From assembly GCF_000485595.1 (NCBI RefSeq), contig NW_014577654.1, positions 52,637 to 83,044 on the forward strand: DNA of 30,408 nucleotides, written 5' to 3'. This stretch comes from Priapulus caudatus. Taxonomy: Eukaryota > Priapulida > Priapulimorpha > Priapulimorphida > Priapulidae. Shown one piece after another: positions 1 to 7,496 of the stretch. Under the pieces are notes generated by a model, which did no database searches, was not told where the DNA came from, and saw nothing but the letters and a program-made list of their open reading frames with translations. Position 1 is the first letter of the stretch; each line of letters begins with the position of its first letter. A program made the translations under genes and the position numbers.

Positions 1-444
1 TGTGACAGCATGTGTGACGGTGTGCATGTGACAGCATGTGACGATGTGCATGTGACAGCATGTGTGACGGTGTGCGTGTGACAGCATGTGTGACAGTGTG
101 CGTGTGACAGCATGTGTGACGGTGTGCATGTGACAGCATGTGTGACGGTGGGCGTGTGACAGCATGTGTGACAGGGTGCGTGTGACAGCATGTGTGACGG
201 TGTGCATGTGACAGCATGTGTGACGGTGTGCGACGGTGTGCGTGTGACATCATGTGTGGCGGTGTGCGTGTGACAGCATGTGTGACGGTGTGCATGTGAC
301 AGCATGTGTGACGGTGTGCGACGGTGTGCGTGTGACATCATGTGTGGCGGTGTGCGTGTGACAGCATGTGTGACGGTGTACATGTGACAGCATGTGTGAC
401 GGTGTGCGTGTGACAGCATGTGTGACGGTGTGCGTGTGTGACGG
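1..444. repeat. 26-bp GT-rich minisatellite
   Basis: Tandem copies of a ~26-bp unit starting TGTGACAGCATGTGTGACGG and ending TGTGCG or TGTGCA. Variant units (GACATCATGTGTGGCGG) recur at 246 and 334, which shows a local 88-bp higher-order period. The array runs off the left edge. Open frames across it, such as a His/Thr-rich minus-strand one, are only the repeat read as codons. Confidence 0.95.
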
Positions 445-1283
445 CATCTGCGTGACCTCGTGCATCCACTCAGATCGTCCATTCAAGAGTGTCCTAGTTT
501 CTAACGTCTAGTTTCTGATGCTGTAAATGGCACCACTGTGACAGTAACGTTCATTTCTTGTGAATGTAGTGTGAAATTAGTGATTGTAAATTTGTTGTTG
601 CGGTTATTGAAAACGTGACTCGTGATGTCACCACGTGTGAATGTCACTGATTGTTGCATAGAATGTTCTTTGTATTTTTACATTAGAAGAGAAGTTACTA
701 CTACATATATATTACATAATTATGTAGTATATATACCCGTACTTATATAGTAAAATATCACCATGTGCCTTGTGTGCTTGCATGAACATGATGAAAGAAA
801 AATGTAATAAGTTAATCGATCAGGAATAAAACACTTGTCAGTTGAACTATTCTTGTTGAATGTTCTATTGTTGTTGAATGTCTCTATCTTTCACGTAATC
901 TTCAAGACTCAAAGCCAATGCTTACCAACAGTGGATTATTGCAAGCAAAAATATATTCACAGCTTTTATACAAGGATTACGTCATTACAGTACATACATT
1001 ATATTACAGTAACATACAGTACTTCTATACAGAGTTATCAATTAGCCGTACATCTCTGCATATATTCCACACATGGCTATAAATACACACGCGTCTTATC
1101 GTTGGTCAGAAATCAAAAACTGAACAACACAGAACAAAACCAGGCAATAAATTGGACAAAAATAATTCCACTGCATCATATTATTAATTGATTAATTATT
1201 TATAATTATTAAAATGCTACGATATATACACGCGTCTATATACATCACTGACCTCTCCGTGACCTTGCCGTGACCTCTGCGAC
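445..1283. other. Intergenic, 3' flank of GINS3
   Basis: AT-rich sequence with no recognisable coding region. The plus-strand open frame at 835-1191 has no familiar motif and the base composition of its surroundings. No clear AATAAA was found on the minus strand just downstream of the GINS3 stop. Confidence 0.6.
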
Positions 1284-1517
1284 CTACGATGTCTCCATCT
1301 CTGTGCGTTTGCGCTTGCGATGAGTCAGCACCATGTCGGAGACGGTAATGCGGTCCGTCTGCCGCGTCTCCCAGCGCTGCTGCGCCCGCAGCCCGCGCTG
1401 TCCGAGCGCAAACAGCGCCCTCTCGTGGTCGTCGAGGCGAGCGACGAGCGCCGCCATGTCTGCGTCGAGAGCGTTCTGCGACGAGTCCATGATGCCGCGG
1501 AAACGCGTGACAAACGT
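1284..1517 (-). CDS. GINS3: GINS3 exon 4 (stop codon)
   Basis: 234 nt, 77 residues plus TAG at 1286-1284. Acceptor TCTGCACAG|ACGTTT. Encodes TFVTRFRGIMDSSQNALDAD, ALVARLDDHERALF, an ITVSDMV segment and the basic KRKRTEMETS tail, as in other Psf3 C termini. The overlapping plus-strand open frames here are shadows. Confidence 0.95.
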   Translation of the reverse strand, partial: TFVTRFRGIMDSSQNALDADMAALVARLDDHERALFALGQRGLRAQQRWETRQTDRITVSDMVLTHRKRKRTEMETS

Positions 1518-3995
1518 CTGTGCAGAGAAAGAGAGGGCAGTGAGGGGGCGCTAGCGTGCACGTACCCGCCGCCGCGAGATGAGGTCAGAGGTTAAGATTG
1601 CCTAGGTTAGGGTTATGGTTTAGGAGATGTTTAGCGGTAAGTTTAAGGCTTAGGATTATGTCTAGGTTACGGTTATGGTTTACGATAAGGTTAGGGGTTA
1701 GGTTAGGTGAGGTTTATGGCTTACAATAAGTTTAGGGGTTAGGTTAGGGTTTAGGATTAGGGTAAAGTTAGGTTAGTGCTTCGGATACTTGATATTAGAT
1801 CAGGGTTAGGGTCTTGGATTAGGATGATTGGGGCGACGACGACGATGGCAATGATGAAGATGATTTATACACCATGCAGTGTCCCAGAGTAGTACCAAGC
1901 GACACCGACTCACTAGATACGATAACGCCAGGCGTGTATAATATAGACATCGTTATATATATATATCGCTACATTATATATATATAGTTGCCTACGCCTA
2001 CTCCCTAACCCTAACACTAACTCTAACCTTACCCCTAACCCTAACCATATCAGCTAGATAGTTACCAGGGTACGTTCCGGCAGTACCCTGGGGGACATAG
2101 ACCCTATAAGCGAAACTGAAGTTACTGAAGCATTGCCGTTACACTACAGCAGCTATTGCGGCCCCCACCTGCAGCAGCGAGGTCGCAATGTCGCGCGACT
2201 CCGGCAGCTCAAAGTTGAGAAGCTTCATGCCGAACGCGTAGTAGAACGGTCCCAGCTTGTGCAGGTCGACGACGCTGGCGTCCGCTTCCAGGATCTCACG
2301 GTAGCCGGCTCTGTGTCGGCGAGAGAGAGCGTGTTAGAGTGTGGGCGTGCGTGCGCTGCCGGTCCTCTGTGATGTGCACATAGAGGCTGCAGGCAGGCAC
2401 ACATACGTATATATGCACATACATACATACATACATATATATGCTGCATATATATGCATGTGTGTATGTATGTGCCTGTGTATGTCTGTATGTATGCACA
2501 TACATACAGATATACCCAGTCACATACATACACAAATATGCACATACGCGCACGTACATACATACACACATATGCACATGTACAGCTTTACACGCACGTA
2601 CATACACACGCACTTACAAACATGCATATATAAATGTGCACATACATACAAACACACATACTGGTCTGTTACATCTACATATTTCTATATGTACTTCTTT
2701 GGTATATCAAAACGCTTCTATATGTACTGCTTAAGTATATAAAAATATTTCTATATATGTGGTGCTTTGGTATATCAAAATGTTTTTATATAAATTGCTC
2801 GGGTATATATATATACATGCCACCCTGCTACACACACCTATACTGCTTGGGTAGCTCCACGCTAACAATAGAACGTCGGCGGTTGCACAGTGCCCTTGCG
2901 AGCCAGTACGGCAGTTCCAGCTTCGCTCCTGGCCGAATGTCCGCCACATCCGTGCCCGTGTCGAGAAACCCTATGCCCCAAACACAAGAACGGCGTTTAA
3001 GCAAAAATGTTATTTTTTTGCAGACTTTTTTGTCGCGTATACATGAACAGTTATTGCACCAAAAGGTTATACAGTAACTGTTTTTTGTCATTTGCCCCTC
3101 ACATTGGCGGGTGCATATAACTTTAGACGTGGCATTTTTGTCTTATCTACACAGATCGAGAATAGGTTTGCAATTTATACATGCATGCAAAGATATGTCA
3201 TGTAGTCTGTGCACTATGTAGAGTGCATGTATCTAGATGAGCATCTATAGGCGTGTATGCTGCGACAGTGTATTGCAGAGGAGTATTTGAACAGCGATAG
3301 ATATAAATATATAATCAATTTATTAGCAATAAGTTACTAAAGTAAATATATATAACTACATATATTAATATTGCCATTGGGAACCACCTAAGAGTCCATC
3401 GATTACTATCCTTTACTGTACATTTACTCTTGATTATAAATACTAAAGCAGGCCCGTAGCCAGCTTTATATTGGGGGGGGGGGGGTTCGTTTTTCGTTCG
3501 AACCCCCCGAACCCCCCCTGGCTACGGGCCTGCTAAAGTATCACTACCCGTGTGTAGATACTACCTGGTATCTATTATTTATAATCAGGAGTATGGTACC
3601 GTACAGGCGTACTTCGGTTCAAGGATAGAGAACATGGGTCCCAATAAAACCAATGACAATGTCATTTACATAGAATAGAATAGCAAGAATTAGCATAGAA
3701 TTAGGGTTAGGATTAGGGTTAGGGTTAGGGTTAGGGTTAGGGTTAGGTTTAGGCACATTGGTTTTATTGGGACCCATGTTCTCTATCCTTGGGCCCGTAC
3801 TTCTGTAGGCCTATAGCCTGTGACTGTGTTATAAACATGATCTTTGTGCACTAATAATAATCATACAACTATGCACTCACCTAGGCGTAACACCGGCATT
3901 TCAAATTTACACGGTACTTTTTCATGCGAAGCAAGGATATCATTCAGGCACAAATAGTTTTCATTATCTGATGCAATGTCTGATAATCTAGGCAT
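1284..3995 (-). CDS. GINS3: GINS complex subunit 3 (PSF3), four exons, complete
   Basis: Spliced gene with coding exons 3995-3881, 2970-2838, 2310-2169 and 1517-1284 (minus strand), together 624 nt or 207 residues plus stop; the human protein is about 216. GINS (Sld5, Psf1, Psf2, Psf3) joins MCM2-7 and CDC45 in the replicative CMG helicase in the nucleus. Hallmarks in order: LNDILASHEKVP near residue 18; KLELPYWLARAL and SIVSVELPK in the B-domain part; VVDLHKLGPFYYAFG and ATSLLQ; then RFRGIMDSSQNA, ALVARLDDHERALF and a basic KRKR tail in the helical A domain. Psf3 proteins have this B-then-A order. All four exons keep frame through GT-AG junctions with phases 1, 2 and 0. The start is the first ATG after an in-frame upstream TAG. 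Nothing is broken, so it is probably functional. Confidence 0.96.
1590..1830 (+). repeat. Degenerate TTAGGG-like repeat in GINS3 intron 3
   Basis: Irregular runs of GGTTAGG, GTTTAGG and TTAGGGTT, heavily substituted, on the plus strand. This looks like a decayed interstitial telomere-like array rather than a chromosome end, since coding exons flank it on both sides. Confidence 0.75.
1878..2108. mobile_element. Decayed MITE with CCCTAA-type core, copy 1
   Basis: The right half (about 1988-2108) matches the element at 7891-8107: CCTACTCCCTAACCCTAAC, an ACCATATCA segment, then GTACGTTCCGGCAGTACCCT and GGGGACATAGACCCTAT. A degenerate left end may lie near 1878 (GTCCCAGAGTAGTACC). It sits in GINS3 intron 3. 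Confidence 0.65.
2169..2310 (-). CDS. GINS3: GINS3 exon 3
   Basis: 142 nt. Acceptor CGACACAG|A, donor CTGCAG|GTGGGG. Encodes REILEADASVVDLHKLGPFY followed by YAFGMKLLNFELPESRDIAT and SLLQ, the Psf3 DLHK-x-GP and SLLQ signatures. GC-rich relative to its introns. Confidence 0.95.
2395..2665. repeat. CATA/CACATA microsatellite
   Basis: Long mixed runs of ACATACATAC, TATATGCA and CACATACA in GINS3 intron 2. Several His/Tyr/Cys-rich open frames overlap it on both strands and are translations of the microsatellite. Confidence 0.9.
2838..2970 (-). CDS. GINS3: GINS3 exon 2
   Basis: 133 nt. Acceptor GGGGCATAG|GG, donor TATAG|GTGTGTG. It encodes GFLDTGTDVADIRPGAKLEL, then PYWLARALCNRRRSIVSVEL and PKQY, matching the Psf3 B-domain KLELPLWLAK and ILSVELPK blocks. 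Phase 1 in, phase 2 out. The GTGTGT donor is non-canonical in its last positions but keeps the frame. Confidence 0.93.
3449..3532. mobile_element. 84-bp mini-transposon
   Basis: Ends are a perfect inverted pair, CAGGCCCGTAGCCAG and CTGGCTACGGGCCTG, flanked on both sides by CTAAAG, a plausible 6-bp target duplication. The interior is a poly-G run followed by TTCG-rich sequence and poly-C. No coding capacity. Located in GINS3 intron 1. Confidence 0.85.
3621..3790. mobile_element. Inverted-repeat element with a TTAGGG core
   Basis: Perfect 35-bp inverted arms at 3621-3655 and 3756-3790 (outer end AAGGATAGAGAACATGGGTC). Between them lies a near-perfect TTAGGG block at 3701-3753. Weak similarity of the outer flanks (GTAC...) may mean the arms once extended further. 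In GINS3 intron 1. Confidence 0.88.
3881..3995 (-). CDS. GINS3: GINS3 exon 1 (start codon)
   Basis: 115 nt encoding 38 residues plus one base of the next codon. It starts MPRLSDIASDNENY and contains the conserved LNDILASHEKVP block. It ends at a strong donor, CTAG|GTGAGTGC. Reading upstream in frame reaches TAG with no other ATG, so ATG at 3995-3993 is the start. Confidence 0.93.
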
Positions 3996-4077
3996 CGTAA
4001 TTCCTGCTCGACGATACAAAAACAACAAAATTTTACAACTTTCAAACCATGCGCTATATTTCCGGTGGTGGTGCCAC

Positions 4078-4092
4078 TAGCGCCATCTAGTA
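4078..4092 (-). promoter_or_regulatory. CTCF-like motif upstream of GINS3
   Basis: Minus-strand TACTAGATGGCGCTA fits the CTCF core (ASYAGRKGGCRS) without mismatch; the two bases preceding the core do not match. It lies about 85 bp upstream of the GINS3 ATG, exactly where the upstream retroelement tail ends. The AGATGGCG part also resembles YY1 sites. Binding is inferred only. Confidence 0.4.
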
Positions 4093-4319
4093 TTTTTTGA
4101 TTTAATTTGATTTATTTATTTCGATAATTACTACAGCATACATTACATCTATGATTACATCGATAACAGCATAAATAAACAAAATGCAGCTAGAAAATTA
4201 TCGAGGATGAAAACACAAAAAAGCGTGGCTAACACACTTATTTCCATTGTGGTCCAACATAACATTGTACAAACTATAATATAAAATATAGCATATATTT
4301 ACCCACGATCCCCAAAATT

Positions 4320-5000
4320 TCTTAGTGATACATTGTTAGTGTTACAGTACAAAACATTGAAATACAGCATGAAGAAAAAATATATACAAAAAAAAACACA
4401 AAAAAAAACTTCAGCATATTATGTACAAGTAAAGTGATTAAGGTAAGTGTTGAGCAGTTAAAAAGAAAAAAAAAGAAAAAATAGAAGCTTTCTGAGTGAT
4501 ACAATACAAAACAGAGACAGATACCGGTACATGAAGAAAAAATATAAACGAGAAAAAAAAAAAAAAAACTTCAGCATATTCTGTACAGGTAATCTGATTA
4601 CGGTAAATGTTTAGCCGGTAGAAATGATGTTTCCTGAGTGAATACAGTACAAAGCAGTGCAGAAAAACACGAAGAAAAACTAAATACACAAAAAAACTTC
4701 ATCAAATTTTCTACAAGTAGTACCCTTTTAGCACATCATTTCGACACTCGGTTCGTACACCATTATATCCACATTACAAACATATAACATATTTCGCACA
4801 CACTCACATTTGTATAGATATAAACGTATTGAAAAGTGCAATAGGGTTGGGCAGTTAAAATGGTAATTTTGAGTGATACAGTACAAAGCAGTGCATATAC
4901 AACATGAAGAAAAAATAGATACAAGAAAAAAACTTCAGTATAGCCTGTGCAGGCAAAGTGATTAAGGTACACTTTACCATCATTTCGACACTCATGTATG
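4320..5000. repeat. Four ~150-240-bp repeats in the retroelement 3' region
   Basis: Four diverged copies begin near 4320, 4487, 4633 and 4870. Each has GAGTGATACAGTACAAAGCA, then CATGAAGAAAAAATA, a poly-A run, ACTTCAGCATAT, and TGTACAGGTAAAGTGATTA. Spacings are irregular. The third and fourth also share CATCATTTCGACACTC. Confidence 0.85.
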
Positions 5001-5163
5001 TACATCATTATATACATATTGCATACATACATACACCCCACACTCATATTTATATGTGTAATATAATTATATATAATATAATACTCTTATCAAGTATAAA
5101 TACACTGATATACAGTGATGAGATCATGTCACCCCTATATTTAATCTATTCATTTATACGAGA

Positions 5164-5364
5164 TTAGTAAAATATGAAGTCACTGTCTTCCATTGTCTTA
5201 ACCTTTTCCATAAGGTGTTTTTTAACTTGCCCTTTGAAACTAATATATCTGGCTGCAGATCTAATGTGAGGTGGTAGGGAGTTCCAAGCTTCAATTGAAG
5301 TGTATATAAATGTCTTTTTTATGGGAAAAATTATTATATTGCAACTATATGATGGAATCGCCAC
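5164..5364 (-). pseudogene. Retrotransposon RT C-terminal fragment
   Basis: The 66-residue frame contains SIEAWNSLPPHIRSA followed by FKGQVKKHLMEK. The NSLPPxIR...FKxxLKKHL arrangement is the usual C terminus of many animal non-LTR retrotransposon polymerases (RTE/CR1/Jockey-like). The catalytic domain that should precede it is absent or unreadable. The clade cannot be decided from this piece. Confidence 0.75.
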
Positions 5365-5530
5365 GCTTCACATACTGCCAGGGGTGGATAATCAAAATTC
5401 TGTCATTATTTATCCCATTTTTTGTAATTATTCACCCCTTATACTGCTGGTTGTCTGAGCGTTCATACGAAAACAATAAAAAAACTTCAATTTTAAAATT
5501 GAACTTCTACATATTATATATTTTAACACA

Positions 5531-5536
5531 TTTATT
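5531..5536 (-). terminator. Possible AATAAA poly(A) signal for the SDR gene
   Basis: TTTATT on the plus strand reads AATAAA on the minus strand, about 245 bp past the SDR stop. It is the nearest clean hexamer noticed. The region is AT-rich, so chance occurrence is possible. Confidence 0.3.
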
Positions 5537-5688
5537 ATATTAAAATTTTAACAACGCATTCCTACTGCAGATGATATAAAGTAACATGATTTACAAATCT
5601 ATTTATCTAACATTACACCTTAGAAGAAGAATATACTTTGAGCGACACAGAAATGCTTTCAAGTTATAATCGTGTTAATGTGTAGTTC

Positions 5689-5784
5689 GTTCGCGGATGA
5701 CATCATTGTGGGGTTCGTGGATGACATCATCGTGGGGTTCGTGGATGACATCATCGTGGGGTTCGCGGATGACATCACCGATCA
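5689..5784. repeat. 24-bp tandem repeat over the SDR stop codon
   Basis: Four in-register 24-bp units (GTTCGYGGATGACATCATCG plus TGGG) at 5689, 5713, 5737 and 5761. The last unit is diverged and includes the TCA that reads TGA, the SDR stop, on the minus strand. Confidence 0.93.
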
Positions 5785-5940
5785 TCGTGGACACATGGCG
5801 TGTCTGCCTCCATCGACGGGGAAAGTCGCTCCGGTGCTGAACGAAGACTCGGCCGAAGCGAGAAATGCGATCGCCTTGGCAACCTCATCCGTTGTCCCGA
5901 TCCGGCCGAGGGCGTGCGTCCTCTTGCATCGCTCGAGGAA
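5782..5940 (-). CDS. SDR terminal exon
   Basis: 159 nt, 52 residues plus TGA at 5784-5782. Acceptor TTATACAG|TTC. Encodes [40 protein letters not shown] and [12 protein letters not shown], the SDR C-terminal GR...E(V)A...FLAS...TG...DGG series. Confidence 0.92.
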   Translation of the reverse strand, partial: FLERCKRTHALGRIGTTDEVAKAIAFLASAESSFSTGATFPVDGGRHAMCPR

Positions 5941-7449
5941 CTGTATAACGAAGACGCGAGGGTCGGTGACAAACTATAGTTTACGATGTTACGATGTTAC
6001 GATGTTATGCGATTACATCCTTGTTCTGTTCCACACCTCATCTGTCTCCCTTCATCTCTCCCTCCCTCCATGCTTCTACTGCCTCTCTTTGTCCTTCCCC
6101 CTCCCTCCACAATTCCACTGTCTCTCTTTATCCCCTTTCTCTCTTTCCTGGACTTTCTGCATGACCTCACGAATCTTTTTCTGCTTCTCTCTCTGTCTGT
6201 CTCCCCCCCCCCCTTCTCTCTCTCACACCCGCCTGCCTTCCCTCCCTGTCTGCTCTGTTTACCTGCCTACTGCCTGTCTGTCTGTCGGTCTCGCTCTCTT
6301 TGTCTGTCTGTCTGTCTATTTATTTGGCTGTCTGTGGTCCTCTCCCTCTTATACCTTACCCCATAGTGTATACTTCCCCCACTCACCGCTTCACAAGCCT
6401 CATCACTCATGCCTGCACGCTGTAGTATATTTGTAGGTATCATACCAGGGCTGAAACAAGATGAAACACACCAATAAAAACAGATCTAAAAAAAAGCCCA
6501 CAAATAAAAACATTGAAAGGTGATGCAGACTGTCAAACAGGGTACAGGTTAATAGGCATGTGATCGATATCTATCTTATCAGGTGTATCCAAGGCGATCG
6601 TTATATATATGTATATTGGACTATCTTACTTGACTGCATTGCATCGAACTCCATAGGCGGCCATGTCTGGAATACAAATGCAATGCAATGCAATGGCATT
6701 ATGCATTCAGTCAGCTAAACATCAGTAAAATCATGCCTTAAAAAGTTTCTCGTGTTCAAAAACAGAACTAGACACGAAACTAGACACAAACTTTTCCATT
6801 TACCAGTAAACTGCATAGATGAACATATCAAGCACATGCAGTAGTAGAAAACGCAAAAAACTGGGTTGTTTACCTAGAGCAGTGCAGCGTGTAAACTGGT
6901 CCAATGCCGCCTTGGATATACAGTAAGCGTTCGTGCCATAAAACTGGAACGTAGACACAATATATCATAAATTACTTGGGAAATACCACAGAGGAAAACA
7001 CATTATATATATATATATATACGCTACTGGAATGTGAGATTACATACAAAAAAATCAAACAACGGTGAACCTATGATAAGCTAGACAGTGGTGGTGCTAA
7101 ATAAACACATTACTTTGCTGTTTCCATTATATATCATAGTATAGATGCAGCCGATATTAAGTGACATGGTGTTCGCACTGAACGTGTCTATACTTACTGA
7201 TCGTACTCCATTCACGCTCGATACATTAACTATCGCTCCTGTAAAAGCAACAAAGATCGGTCATATTAATTATTCGTTCGCAGTCCACGTGTTTTTTCTA
7301 ACTGAACTCAATTACAGACATTTTTTTTTCTTTTATTTCTCTCTTATCCTCCATCTCCCACATCTACTCCCTTTCCTTTCTCCCTCTTCCTCTTCTCTCC
7401 TCCTCCCCCTTTGTCTCTCGCCTCTCTTCTCATCCCTCTCACTCTCTTC

Positions 7450-7496
<47 letters not shown>

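Larger units (their letters stand above)
4091..5570 (-). mobile_element. Decayed non-LTR retrotransposon, 3' part
   Basis: In minus orientation it has a C-terminal reverse-transcriptase ORF remnant (5364-5164), a long A-rich 3' region with tandem repeats (5000-4320) and an AAATAAATAAATC-type tail that ends at 4091 next to the GINS3 5' region. The 5' limit near 5570 is a guess. No intact reverse-transcriptase domain is visible. Confidence 0.6.

Noticed and set aside
1-444. CRISPR-like array at the left edge
   Set aside because: Units are contiguous 26-bp tandem copies with no unique spacers, in an animal genome.
3701-3753. TTAGGG array as a true telomere
   Set aside because: Flanked on both sides by GINS3 exons, so it is interstitial.
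5672-6436. 254-codon plus-strand frame with repeated FADDIIVG, reminiscent of the reverse-transcriptase FADD box
   Set aside because: It is the 24-bp tandem repeat read in one frame, followed by antisense SDR exon and a pyrimidine tract. No other polymerase motif is present.
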